Below the pieces are notes generated by a model. It saw nothing but the letters and a program-made list of their open reading frames with translations, made no database searches and was not told the DNA's origin. This document shows, piece by piece, positions 43,257-53,547 of a DNA stretch of 64,000 bases (the stretch's first letter is position 1; each line of letters starts with the position of its first letter). The position numbers and the translations under genes were made by a program. The stretch is taken from positions 119,347-183,346 of the forward strand of contig CALYLW010000333.1 of the NCBI GenBank assembly GCA_944989445.1, read 5' to 3'. Origin of the DNA: Ampullaceana balthica (lineage: Eukaryota; Mollusca; Gastropoda; Lymnaeidae).

Positions 43257-44555
43257 ATGGATGACGACAGTCGTACAGCACTGGAGTACCTCCGCTCGTT
43301 TTTTGGAGGAAGTTTATACCAATCTGACTTTGATCAGAACGCCTACATCGCGACAACTAAAGCCCTCTGCATCATCTTTCTTCTCCTTATTTTGTTCTCC
43401 AACGCCCTGCTCATATACAAAAACGTACGAAAGCTGGATTTCTACACTAGACCCAAGAACCAGATCATAATATCCATGGCTATTGGAGACATATTCTTCG
43501 CTTTATTTCCGCTCGTTGTTCTTGCGAAGACTTTGTTTGGAGATTACATTCCGAATCTGAAGTCATGCAGTCTGGCAATGACGTCAGACACGTATATGAG
43601 GTACCTTATTCATTTCGTCTACGGCCTTGGGATTTGCGTCCTGGGAATGGAACTTATATTTCGCAACAAGATCCACAACATGACGGACAGCAAGACTTCG
43701 AAGATCATTGTGTCTTTCGCACTCAGCGTGTTCCCCTGGCTGCTGGGTCTCATAGTCGTATTACCACTCTGTTTGGCCAACTTGGATCTGACAACGTGTG
43801 AGTCTGTGCAGACCCTTGACCAAGCCAAGGCCGCGTTCGTCATATCTATTATTCTTCCCGCGTGTGCTGCTGTTATCATCTGCATCGTCATCAACTGCTG
43901 CGTATTTACTTCAACCCGTTACCAGCAACAAACAGTTACCTCCCAACCGATGGTCGTCGTATCATCGAGCACCTCTAGTTCTCAGATGCAGTCTGGGAAT
44001 GGATACACAGCGCCGCCACCTCATGGATATTATCCAGCCCAGCAGTATCCACAGCAACCAGTCCCCGGACAGTATCCACTCCAGCCTTACCCTCAACAGA
44101 TGAACAACCCTAAAGCCAACCAGCCTTATGTCGCACAGCAACCCTACACCCCGGCGCAACCCTACACGCCAGCGCAACCCTACACCGCGGCGCAACCCTA
44201 CACCCCGGCGCAACCCTACACCCCGGCGCAACCCTACAATCCGGCACAACCCAACACCGCGGCGCAACCTTACAACGTAGCACATCAGGGCCAAGGTGTG
44301 TACTTACAGAACAGCACGGGGAATACCTTGTCCAATGTTCACCGGGAAAAGTCGAGGCTCCTGGCCATCGCAATTATTTTCTTTCTCCTCGTCGTTCCGC
44401 AGGCCATCTTTAACCTTAGCTACACTCTGAACTTGAACAGGACAATGTACTTGAACAGGGTCGCAGTTGTAGCCATTGGTGACTTCGTGTTTTGGATCAT
44501 GGTCATCAGGTCATTTGTCACACCCCTGATAATGTATTGCTACTCAGACGACTGA
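43257..44555 (+). CDS. Seven-transmembrane receptor B (rhodopsin-like, orphan)
   Basis: 432 aa and intact; paralog of receptor A with nearly identical membrane segments. It has the TM2 MAIGD motif, the same Cys pair, MELIFR in place of DRY, and TPLIMY in TM7. The N-terminus is MDDDSRTALEYLRSFFGGS. The third intracellular loop begins like A (GYTAPPPHGYYPAQQYPQQP) but then has about seven PYTPAQ-type hexapeptides instead of A's PGQYPAQ repeats. The C-tail is SDD only. I start at 43257, aligned to A's start and after the acceptor, not at the upstream Met 43185. The presumed first exon is missing or displaced in this unit, so expression may differ. Confidence 0.85.
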   Translation: MDDDSRTALEYLRSFFGGSLYQSDFDQNAYIATTKALCIIFLLLILFSNALLIYKNVRKLDFYTRPKNQIIISMAIGDIFFALFPLVVLAKTLFGDYIPNLKSCSLAMTSDTYMRYLIHFVYGLGICVLGMELIFRNKIHNMTDSKTSKIIVSFALSVFPWLLGLIVVLPLCLANLDLTTCESVQTLDQAKAAFVISIILPACAAVIICIVINCCVFTSTRYQQQTVTSQPMVVVSSSTSSSQMQSGNGYTAPPPHGYYPAQQYPQQPVPGQYPLQPYPQQMNNPKANQPYVAQQPYTPAQPYTPAQPYTAAQPYTPAQPYTPAQPYNPAQPNTAAQPYNVAHQGQGVYLQNSTGNTLSNVHREKSRLLAIAIIFFLLVVPQAIFNLSYTLNLNRTMYLNRVAVVAIGDFVFWIMVIRSFVTPLIMYCYSDD

Positions 44556-45490
44556 TAGACAAGTAAAGCTATTCCCACTACTTATAGACAAGTACAGCCA
44601 TTCCCACTACTGACATACAAGTACAGCTACTCCCATTACTGATAGACGAGTACAGCTATTCCCACTACTGATAGACGAGTACAGCTATTCCCACTACTGA
44701 TAGACGAGTACAGCTATTCCCACTACTGACATACAATTGCAACTATTCCCAATATTGATAGACTAGTACAGCTATTCCCACTACTGATAGACAAGTACAG
44801 CCATTCCCACTACTGATATACAAGTAAAGCTATTCCCACTACTTATAGACAAGTACAGCCATTCCCACTACTGACATACAAGTACAGCTACTCCCATTAC
44901 TGATAGACGAGTACAGCTATTCCCACTACTGATAGACGAGTACAGCTATTACCACTACTGATAGACGAGTACAGCTATTCCCACCTCTGACATACAATTG
45001 CAACTATTCCCAATATTGATAGACTAGTACAGCGACACTGACGTCTGATAGACGAGTACAGCTATTCCCACTACTGACATACAATTGCAACTATTCCCAA
45101 TATTGATAGACTAGTACAGCGACACTGACGTCTGATAGACGAGTACAGCTATTCCCACTACTGACATACAATTGCAACTATTCCCAATATTGATAGACTA
45201 GTACAGCGACACTGACGTCTGATAGACGAGTACAGCTATTCCCACTACTGACATACAATTGCAACTATTCCCAATATTGATAGACTAGTACAGCGACACT
45301 GACGTCTGATAGACGAGTACAGCTATTCCCACTACTGACATACAATTGCAACTATTCCCAATATTGATAGACTAGTACAGCGACACTGACGTCTAATAGA
45401 CGAGTACAGCTATTCCCACTACTGACATACAATTGCAACTATTCCCAATATTGATAGACTAGTACAGCGACACTGACGTCTAATAGACAA
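44549..45490. repeat. 3' UTR minisatellite of gene B with an 87-bp higher-order unit
   Basis: 29-bp monomers as in gene A start at the stop codon (the TGA is in CTGATAGAC). From about 45034 a three-monomer unit (87 bp) marked by GACACTGACGTC repeats at 45034, 45121, 45208, 45295 and 45382, with a last partial copy at 45469. An older block repeat is visible at 44560-44760 and 44820-45020. Confidence 0.95.
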
Positions 45491-45860
45491 TTTCTTACTT
45501 TTATGAATGTTAAAAAAACGTTAACGCTATTCATGTTTCTATGATCCTGCTGTTTTAATGTAAAGACAAGTATTGATCACGGATATTCAAGTGATTTAAG
45601 AGCCAGTGATTACATTGTGATGAAAAAAAACCCAACAAATTATAGTCTCAGAAAGGACTTAATCATTCTTCACAAAACTATATATATTGAGTCTCATCTT
45701 AATTACTAAAGAATGTGTACAGTTAAATGTAATTTTTAAAGTTTTACATGTATACGCTTTCAATAAAAAAATAATTAACCACCAATTTTTGTGAGTTTTG
45801 TATTATTTGAGAGGTGCTGTAGACATGTCAAAATGAATGTGTCTATTGTGTCATATTAAC
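45491..45860 (+). repeat. Unit 2 3' flank with poly(A) signal candidate
   Basis: Aligns with 18610-18960. AATAAA at 45762-45767 follows 'TACGCTTTC', the position where unit 0 has TAATAAAA and unit 1 has CAATGAAA. It is the first AATAAA after gene B. Confidence 0.55.
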
Positions 45861-46087
45861 AATTCTACCAGGCCTGCGTACTGAGCACACCCCTCTATAG
45901 ATGCTGTCAGGTATTCGAATCTATGCTAACAGACACAAGGACGTGCTCCCAATACGTTTGATACTATACTAAATATATGTAACTAGACCTATAAATATGA
46001 CTTGTCAAAAATACCATAGTTGTAGGACAGACAGTATTTAATTACTCAAAATATACAAAATATGTACACTTACATATAAATATAATT

Positions 46088-46243
46088 AAAGTTTGGTCCA
46101 CACCTTTCAAATGCTCGCGAGCATTTGATCAAACATCACACGAACGCACTATAAGATACGCCAAAATTGGCGTATCTTATAGTGCGTTCGTGTGATGTTT
46201 GATCAAATGCTCGCAAGCATTTGAGAGGTGTGAACCAACCTTA
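46088..46243. mobile_element. Near-perfect palindromic MITE (about 72-bp arms) between TTAA sites
   Basis: Arms run from GTTTGGTCCACACC (46091) to GGTGTGAACCAACC (46240), with the centre CCAAAATTGG at 46161-46170. Only about three mismatches or indels occur between the arms (for example CTCGCGAG against CTCGCAAG). TTAA lies at both edges (46085-46088, 46241-46244), fitting a piggyBac-type TTAA target or chance. It is non-coding, and any RNA across it would fold into a long hairpin. Confidence 0.85.
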
Positions 46244-46525
46244 AATATACGCAACAACTACCATTAAAACAGCCATTAAAACAGCCGTGTACAAATATTT
46301 CTTGAATACGAAGTCGTGTAATTATGACCCCCCTTCGCTGTGGCTTTCTCTTGAAAGGACGACTGCATGGATATTTCGTCCGTCTAGAAAAAATACTCCT
46401 TATGTAATGGGTAGGTCCCCTCGTTCGTCTTAACGGTCAGCTCTAACAACCTTTGAAGTGTTACCACGGGCCGACACCTCCGCCTGTTTCACTCATTGGG
46501 CGTTCGTCTGTAGATGGACTGCCAG

Positions 46526-46937
46526 CAGTGGCGTAGCTAGGGGAGGGGGTCAAAATTCCCAAGTCTCCCCGGGCCCGCATTTGAGGGGGCCCCCAAAGGA
46601 GTCTCCGATTTTTTAAAAATTATATTTTACTTCACCACTATGGGGCCGTCCATAAAAAATGTCACGCTCCAGAGGGCGGAGGGGGTGTAAGAAAGTGTGA
46701 CAGTTTGTGACAGGGGGAGGGGGTCCGGCCATGTGTGACGTCACGCTGTTTTATATTAAATTTTAATTATTTTGTTGATAAAAAACAATATTTTTGGTCG
46801 AAAGCGTGACGTACTTTGGGGGGGGGTCCGAGATGTGTGACAGAGTTAAAAATGGGCGAAATAGCGTTGACCAGGGCCCCCCAAAGAGGCCTAGCCCCCG
46901 GGCCCCCAAATCCCTACAAACCCTAGCTACGCCACTG
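46526..46937. mobile_element. 412-bp hAT MITE (CAGTGGCGTAGC) with 8-bp target duplication
   Basis: CAGTGGCGTAGCTAGGG at the left and CCCTAGCTACGCCACTG at the right are inverted repeats. Flanks ACTGCCAG (46518-46525) and ACTGCCAA (46938-46945) match at 7 of 8. A GGGGCCGTCCATAA-type element (from about 46644) is nested inside. Confidence 0.9.
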
Positions 46938-47024
46938 ACTGCCAATCACAACAGCGGGTTCTGTTGTCCGGTAGCTCATTTATATTAACTCTGCCACATG
47001 GATACTTCTTGATGCACCAGAACA

Positions 47025-47465
47025 AACTAAAAAAAAAGAGCTGCCAGACTCATTACTGGAGAATATCTTAAACTGACATGAATAACACCATTGGTTAAAT
47101 CATTAAACCTTGAAACACTAGAGGATAGAAGAACCAAAGGTAAAGTAGTAATAATAAATACAGCAATTAATTCTAATTTAGAAATACAACACAAAGATAA
47201 CATAATATAACCCTCAGATAGACATAAGGATAAAAACACCTGTCTTATTCCGTATGCAAGAACAAACACATTCGAATTCTCGTTCTTCCCGTCCGGAAAG
47301 AGGGCGTGGTATGGGTTGCCTGAAGAAACCAGGAAAACCAACACTTTATCATTGTTTGTAATTCTAATAAGAATTCAGGACCAGACACAAACCATAGATA
47401 AGCGTAGGGCGCAATAATCTTCTGTATAGAAGGAGCGTCTGCAATAGATAAGATAATATACTTAT
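47025..47465 (+). pseudogene. LINE RT tail and 3' UTR (GATAA-tail family)
   Basis: The translation has 'SLNLETLEDRRTKGKVVIIN', 'FEFSFFPSGKRAW' and 'GLPEETRKTNTLS'. The 3' UTR has 'AACCATAGATAAGCGTAGGG' and ends in (GATAA). It is a better-preserved relative of 11480-11869, with a stop after 'YLKLT'. Confidence 0.75.
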
Positions 47466-47954
47466 CATCCGTTCACCTCAATAAATAAATATACTCTACT
47501 TTTACTCTTACTTTACTCAAATTTACTTGCTAGAATAGAACAATAATGCAACATGCAATAGATAAGTATTATTGCATTAGTCACAAGTAAAGAATTAAAC
47601 ATAATGTAGAATATACAAACCGTAGTAACGAACTACAATGCAACTCATTCAAACTATACCTGAAGTATGGACGGATTGGACACACTCAGTATCTTATCAC
47701 TACTTTAGTGTCGTTGGGTTGAGAGAGATCGAATGGTCTCAGGGCTCCTGTTTAAATAGTGTGGGGACCAAGACGCCATATGCCACGCGCGGGCTTCGTT
47801 CTTATTGGCTAGCCCTGGTCCGATGCCACATAATGTACATGTGTCACATGCGAGTCATCCGCATGTGATGATTCGGTGGGTCTCACATATGTGTCCCAGC
47901 GGATCTCAACACATGCGAGTCTTGTTGTACCACTTACACCAGGCATGAAAAGAG
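47466..47954. other. No gene seen
   Basis: AT-rich to 47640, then mixed composition. Short frames only; no repeat boundary recognised. Confidence 0.4.
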
Positions 47955-48520
47955 GCTCAATAGCCTGCCCCCCCCCTCAGGTGTCTGCGCCACATCCTAG
48001 GCATCAAATGACAAGAAAAAGTCCCCACCACGGAGGTCCTGGCTCAAACAAGCATGAGCAGCATCCCAGCCATATTAAGTGAAAGACGCCGCCACTGCCT
48101 TGGGCACTTTAGAGAATGCAACCTCGTTGCATACCCAAAGGCGGGCTGTACAGCGAGCTGGCGACAGAGAACAGGTCGGTTGGTCGGCAACGTCTCAGAT
48201 ACACAGGCATATGCAGAAGAGACATGAAAACAGACGAAATCGACATCCGAAACTGGGAAGACCTGGAAGAGGATAGGTCCACATGGCGGGCAATTGTGAA
48301 GGAAGGAACACTACGAGTCGAGGAACAAATCAGGGCGGAAACAGCTTAAAAAAGAGCAAAAAGAGCGAGGAGGAAGGCCATGCAGGCAACACTGCTCCAT
48401 CGCATTCGTGTCTGTGACATGCAGAAGAGACTTCCCCTCGAGGATTGGTCTCATCAATCACACCAAGATTTGCAAACGATAAAGATAAATCTATCGTCTC
48501 TCGCAGACGGAAAGATGCGA
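47955..48520 (+). pseudogene. LINE RT C-terminal tail with zinc finger remnant
   Basis: Fragments in alternating frames: LRHILGIK (about 47970), 'VPTTEVLAQTSMSSIPAIL' (about 48025), 'ECNLVAYPKAGCTAS', 'NWEDLEEDRSTWRAIVKEGT' (48253-48310), and a C-x-C...H-x-H-like ending 'SRIGLINHTKIC' (about 48438). Same family as 23219-23498. Frameshifts and stops are present. Confidence 0.75.
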
Positions 48521-48549
48521 TACATACATACCATTTTAACGAAATGTGA

Positions 48550-50590
48550 GTTGCCAATGGCCCCTCTGTCAGTTTTGTTTAAAAGTCTTGTTTCTCGGAG
48601 CGCCAAACCTTATTACTATATCTACCGTTTACTTCTATTAGAAATTAATGTGTAATAATTTGCATCTATTTATCTTTATATATAATTCGACAGAAACTAG
48701 AGTAAGCAAGACGCAGTCTATATATATGTCGTAGTGTGCACACCCGCACCGCGCCGTATTATGCGCTCAGCTCCGAGACGCACTGTATAGAAGGAAAGGA
48801 AGTAATGCTTCAAAACAACTACCATAATCCGCTCTGCGGGAAATTTGTGCATATCCTTCTCCGCCTTTCTTTGCACTATCTATGAGCTATTCTGCGGCGT
48901 ATGCTACGCCGCAGGTCAGATCTAGTATACTATAAAGTATAGGTTTTTAGTTTTGACACGTAAACTAGCGTAAGAAAATAGTCATTACAGTTGGCTTTAT
49001 TCTTATACATTTTTAGCCCTAATCAAGTTACACACGAACGTCTTTCTTTAAATTTTGTAGATTTAGAAGGCTGGGTGGAGCTAAGGATAAATAGGCTATG
49101 AGGCCTTAATTATAAAATCTACACGTATTTTGCAACCGACTTAATAAATTAAATTCATGAATCACTACCTGTGTAGTACAGGCCACACTTTCCCCCTCCC
49201 CTCAAGGTCACGCAAGTCTTGTTTTTAACCAGAGCTGAGTTTTACCTGGCTTACAATCCCCACAATAACAAACCCACTTCCCCCCAGCCATACAAAGGAT
49301 ACATTTATCTTATCGTATCCATTCCTACCAATGGCGGAGCAGAATACGACCTCTCCTTTTAATTCGGGGACGACGCAGTTTCGGGGCGGTGTGACATTTA
49401 CGCATTACGATATTTTCGATCAGCAAACAGGTGTCGATTTATGCTGGTGTGAACATAGTTAATGTTATAGGCCGTCAGGACCAACAACGGAACAAGGTAA
49501 TATAGATTCATTATTCACTTCTATTAGATATTAAATTGAAAGGTAAGAAACAATACGATGATATTGGCTTAGCCAGCGTGGCATGAAAGAGTCGTTTATT
49601 TAAGTTGTAGTTTTGTACGTTCAGATTGAGCCGATGTTAAGTGTAAATGACAAGGTGCGTTAAATTGGTTTAGGTTTGGTTATCTGTAGTTTGACCTCCC
49701 GGGGCCTGCGTGTTTAAAGGTCTGGCCAGTCTCTTTGCCATTCGCAACTTGTATTTTTGGCGTTTTTTAGAATCTGTGGAGTTCTCGTTGCTCTACAGAG
49801 TTCTTCATTGAACCTATCCAATAAGAGGGGAGCCGTTTAAAGCGCTTTCAATTTTTAAACTTAAAAAAATATCCGTCCACCAGTATCCGTTGCCACACAG
49901 CCCAGCCATGTTTGACCGATTGTTTCGGCTCTGGATTTACATTTATGAACTTGTGATGTCATTCTGATGGTCTTGGATTATTTTCGGTGATTTCACCGAC
50001 GTTCCCTTTCGGCTGCGCGGGCGCGAAGATATCTGACCGACGCCGAGCAGAAGTATCGAATTACCGCGCAGCAAATTTGATAGGAATACTATTGAATACT
50101 TTTGTCTCATCAGTTTCGATTAACTCGAATTTGATCTTTTCACTCTAATTGGGTGGCACTTTGAGTTTATGGCACCGGGTTCACGCCCACTCTTGCCACG
50201 CCACTTTAACTATTGATTTTACACTCAACCAACCGTTTACTCACGACGAACCTTGTGACAAACAAACCAACCAATTGCAAGTCGGCCACGAGTCGATACG
50301 GACCTGACAGGTCTGTGACATCACAACGACCTGGGCAGGTGGCGTGGGAAAAGACCAGTGTGTAGTTGATTAATGTATGCGTGCTAGCATGACACTGCAT
50401 GGTGAAAATTTACCGGTGGGGTGACAGTTGTTGACACCGTATGTACAAACTGATTGGGACAGGAAGCAATTACCTTTGCTGATCTGTTGTGTGTGAGTTC
50501 CAACAGGATAGGAAATATTTGGTTTCATTTGAAAATATAAGTGTGTCGGTACCTATTTAAGTGTATAGGACATGCGGCCCATAACAGATG
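48550..50590 (+). repeat. Receptor unit 3, upstream block (with donor at 49497)
   Basis: Matches unit 1 (12240-13090), unit 2 parts and unit 4. It includes ACCAACAACGGAACAAG|GTAATATAG with GT at 49497, giving a presumed intron 49497-53494. 49316-49450 contains an open 43-codon frame starting ATGGCGGAGCAG, which is broken in units 1 and 4. A truncated CAATGTTCCC MITE lies at about 50003-50090. Confidence 0.7.
48687..48925 (+). mobile_element. Helitron-like non-autonomous element (GCGGCGTATGC hairpin)
   Basis: The hairpin GCGGCGTATGCTACGCCGC (48894-48912) is followed by 'AGGTCAGATCTAG|T' (CTAG 48922-48925). The element interrupts unit 3 sequence relative to unit 1 between a TATATA run and TATACTATAAAG. 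No target duplication is seen, as expected for Helitrons. The 5' limit (TCGACAG at about 48687) is approximate. Confidence 0.65.
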
Positions 50591-51765
50591 TTGCTCGCAG
50601 AAAACCAGCCTTGAACTGAGATTCGCGTCATGTTACCCTCGCAGACAGCTGCGCCATTCCGTATCATAGAGCAGCAGGGGGCTCGGTCACTGGCTGCTGC
50701 CTCCCAGGAGTTAAATCCAATATCAAAGGCTTTTAGAGCAGTTTTGAGTGTATCCTTGTAGCGCTTACGTTGACCTGCGCGTTCTGTGTGCCCTTCATTA
50801 AGCTCACCATAGAAGAGCCTCTTTGGGAGGCGATGGTCGGGCACGCGCACTACATGCACCGCCTAGCGTAGTTTGCTCTGCATGAGGCTAGTGTGGATTC
50901 TTGGTACTCCTGACCTGGGCCACGCCCCGTGTGGTTGGCTCTGCATGAGGATAGTGTGGATGTTGCGTACTCCTGACATGGGCCACGCCCCGTGTGGTTG
51001 GCTCTGCATGAGGATAGTGTGGATGCTGGGGAGTCCTGACCTGGGCCACGCCCCGTGTGGTTGGCTCTGCACGAGGATAGTGTGGATGCTGGGTACTTCT
51101 GACCTGGGCCACGCCCCATGTGGTTGGCTCTGCATGAGGCTAGTGTGGATGCTGGGGAGTCCTGACCTGGGCCACGCCCCGTGTGGTTGGCTCTGCATGA
51201 GGCTAGTGTGGATGCTGGGGAGTCCTGAACTGGGCCACGCCCCGTGTGGTTGGCACTGCATGAGGCTAGTGTGGATGCCTGGTAGTCCTGACCTGGCTAA
51301 TATTTGGGTGTCTTCAACTTTTTCCTGCCATTTTATATTGATAATTTTTCTTAGACTTTTGGTGTGAAAGTGGGTTCATCAACCTCGCAAGGCGTTGGTA
51401 TACGGTCCAAGTTTCACATGCATGTAGTAAAGTGGGGCTACAGCTCTGTATACTTTTAGTTTTGTTTGGGTGCTGATGCCTATTCTGTACCAGACACTGT
51501 CATGCTATCTGTCAAATGCTGCACTGGCCTTGGAGATTCTCACGTTCACTTCGTCATCAATGTTTGCATTCTGAGACAGTGTGCGGCCCAGGTAAGTAAA
51601 GCGGCTCACCGCGTTGATTTTGTTGCCGTTGATGATTATATTAGGCTTTATATTATATTATATTAAGATTTTCCTGGGGCCGGCTGGTATAGAACTTCTG
51701 TCTTCTTTGTACTGATGGTGAGTCCAAAGTTAGAGCACGCACTGGAAAATTTATCAAGTATTGAG
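50591..51765 (-). pseudogene. LINE RT C-terminal half with in-frame 63-bp repeat expansion
   Basis: Minus strand, from 51760: 'LDKFSSACSNFGLTISTKKT' and EVLYQPAPG, then decayed text, INIKWQEKVEDTQILA (about 51340-51300), and the expanded repeat (50866-51290). 'RVPDHRLPKRLFYGELNEGH' (about 50840-50780) and 'KRYKDTLKTALKAFDIGFNS' follow. Same family as the intact copy at 52188-53402. Frameshifts lie in the middle part. Confidence 0.85.
50866..51290. repeat. 63-bp minisatellite arisen inside LINE coding sequence
   Basis: GTGTGGTTGGCTCTGCATGA recurs at 50929, 50992, 51055 and onward with a 63-bp period, about 6.7 copies. It encodes the 21-residue unit 'MQSQPHGAWPRSGLPSIHTS' plus L on minus. This is a multiplied version of the single RAGLPSIFTLLMQSQLRW segment in the intact LINE at 52960. 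Confidence 0.93.
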
Positions 51766-52110
51766 GTAGTTTCTAGGGAAAATTTATTAAAATATTGAAA
51801 AAAATGGATTGCACACGAATATTTTTGCTTTTCACACAGACTAACGAACTCTAGAGGGACCGTTGGGTGTAATGTGTGTACAATAAAAGATTGTTGGATT
51901 TGTGTAGAAGAATAGATTGTTGGATTTGTGTACACGAATAGATTGATGGTATAATGTTAGTCCAAGAATAGATTGATGGTATGATCTTGGTCCAAGAATA
52001 GATTGATGTTTCATATGTGTACAAGAAAAGATTAATGGTATGATGTGTGTACAATAATATATTTAAGGTTTGACCTGTGTACACGAGTTTATGTCTGGTA
52101 TTATGTGTGT
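51766..52110. repeat. MITE fragment and unit 3 intronic minisatellite
   Basis: 51775-51860 is the complement of part of the CAATGTTCCC MITE ('AATTTATTAAAATATTG', 'CAGACTAACGAACTCTAGAG'). 51870-52110 holds about eight imperfect units 'GAATAGATTGATGGTATGAT' with GTGTACA. These correspond to the intronic arrays of units 1 and 2. Confidence 0.7.
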
Positions 52111-52187
52111 AAAAGTTTTTATTGCATTGTGTGTTCCATATGATAATTTTTGTTTTTTTATGTCTTTTGTCGAATTATATGAAATTC

Positions 52188-53402
52188 CATGAAGGCATGC
52201 AGGCCAGAGTCCAGGACAGCGGGGAGTTTTCTGATCCTTTCCCAGTCACAAACGGAGTCAAGCAGGGCTGCGTCCTGGCACCAACACTGTTTAGCCTCAT
52301 GTTTTCCGCCATGCTGACAGAGGCCTTCAGAGACGAGGATGTTGGTGTCAACCTGAAATACCGCACAGATGGCAAGCTGTTCAACCTTCGGAGGCTCCAG
52401 GCAAAAACCAAGGTTATGACAGACATCATCAGAGACCTGCTGTTCGCTGATGACTGTGCCCTCAACGCTGTCTCAGAAGCCGACATGCAACGCAGTGTAA
52501 ACCTGTTCTCCAGTGCCTGCACAAACTTTGGTCTGTCAATCAACACCAAGAAGACTGAGGTCCTCCATCAGCCTGCGCCTGGAAGACCCTACGTAGAGCC
52601 CAACATCACTGTCAACGGCCAGAGACTCAATACAGTGCACCGGTTCACATACCTAGGCAGCACACTGTCTCAAAATGTCACCATCGATGACGAAGTGAAC
52701 GTCAGAATTGCCAGAGCCAGCTCCACTTTTGGCAGGTTGTACCCTAATGTCTGGAACAGAAGAGGCATTACCATCCAGACCAAGCTGAAAGTGTACAGGG
52801 CAGTGGTGCTCCCCACACTGCTTTATGCTTGTGAAACTTGGACTGTTTATCAGCGCCATGCAAGAAAGCTGAACCACTTTCATATAACAAGCCTCAGGAA
52901 GATTCTCGGCATAAAGTGGCAGAACAAAATTCCAGACACAGTGGTACTGACCAGGGCAGGTCTCCCCAGCATCTTCACCCTCCTGATGCAGTCCCAGCTT
53001 CGCTGGGCAGGGCACGTTGTCCGAATGCCAGACGAGAGACTGCCAAAGAGAATCCTCTATGGTGAGCTCCAGTATGGCCAGCGGTCCCACGGTGGGCAAA
53101 AGAAACGCTTCAAAGACACACTGAAAGCCTCAATGAAAGCGTTTGCCATAAATCCAGACACGTGGGAACGAGCTGCAATGGACCGATCCACCTGGCGCTC
53201 TTCCATCCACGAAGGTGCCAGGTCATATGAGGCAAACCGGATTACCGCCGCAGAAAAGAAGAGGCAAGCCCGAAAGGCCCATGCTGTCAACCCTCCAGGA
53301 GATGTCGCACTCGCCCCCTGTCCCTTCTGTTCCCGAACCTTTCGTGCAAGGATCGGCCTAATCAGCCATCTGCGCACGCACAGAAAACCCTCGGATGATT
53401 AG
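52188..53402 (+). CDS. LINE reverse transcriptase, 5'-truncated but open, with C-terminal zinc finger
   Basis: 404 codons of continuous frame. Motifs are 'VTNGVKQGCVLAPTLFS', catalytic FADD (52443-52454), INTKKTEVLHQPAPG, FTYLGSTLS, 'PTLLYACETWTVYQRHARKL', 'VVRMPDERLPKRILYGELQ' and 'GGQKKRFKDTLKAS'. It ends in a C2H2 finger CPFCSRTFRARIGLISHLRT. The RT N-terminus and endonuclease are missing. ATGAAAT at 52179-52185 and 53436-53442 is a 7-bp target duplication, so the insert is about 52186-53435. The upstream Met at 52122 belongs to intron sequence. The absence of stops shows a young insertion; it lies in the presumed gene C intron and has no promoter of its own. Confidence 0.9.
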   Translation, partial: HEGMQARVQDSGEFSDPFPVTNGVKQGCVLAPTLFSLMFSAMLTEAFRDEDVGVNLKYRTDGKLFNLRRLQAKTKVMTDIIRDLLFADDCALNAVSEADMQRSVNLFSSACTNFGLSINTKKTEVLHQPAPGRPYVEPNITVNGQRLNTVHRFTYLGSTLSQNVTIDDEVNVRIARASSTFGRLYPNVWNRRGITIQTKLKVYRAVVLPTLLYACETWTVYQRHARKLNHFHITSLRKILGIKWQNKIPDTVVLTRAGLPSIFTLLMQSQLRWAGHVVRMPDERLPKRILYGELQYGQRSHGGQKKRFKDTLKASMKAFAINPDTWERAAMDRSTWRSSIHEGARSYEANRITAAEKKRQARKAHAVNPPGDVALAPCPFCSRTFRARIGLISHLRTHRKPSDD

Positions 53403-53494
53403 AGTGGTCCTCGTCGTATCGACGGACGAACGAACATGAAATGTTGTACCTCTTCTCAAAATTAATCGAATATTTTTTTTATCTACTATTTCAG

Positions 53495-53547
53495 GTGTAA
53501 AATTCAAACGAAGCCTTGTAACCTTTAACACCGAACAAGGCAGACGA
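53495..53547 (+). promoter_or_regulatory. Gene C upstream exon sequence after acceptor
   Basis: ATCTACTATTTCAG (AG 53493-53494) then GTGTAAAATTCAAACG, matching A and B. The position of the A/B start ATG is here 'AAGGCAGACGACAAC', so the start codon is lost. About 20 N-terminal codons are also missing before FDGEAYIATNK. Confidence 0.65.

Noticed and set aside
52122..52187. Met 52122 as the start of the RT protein
   Set aside because: This part is receptor intron sequence shared with units 1 and 2 and lies outside the target duplication of the LINE.
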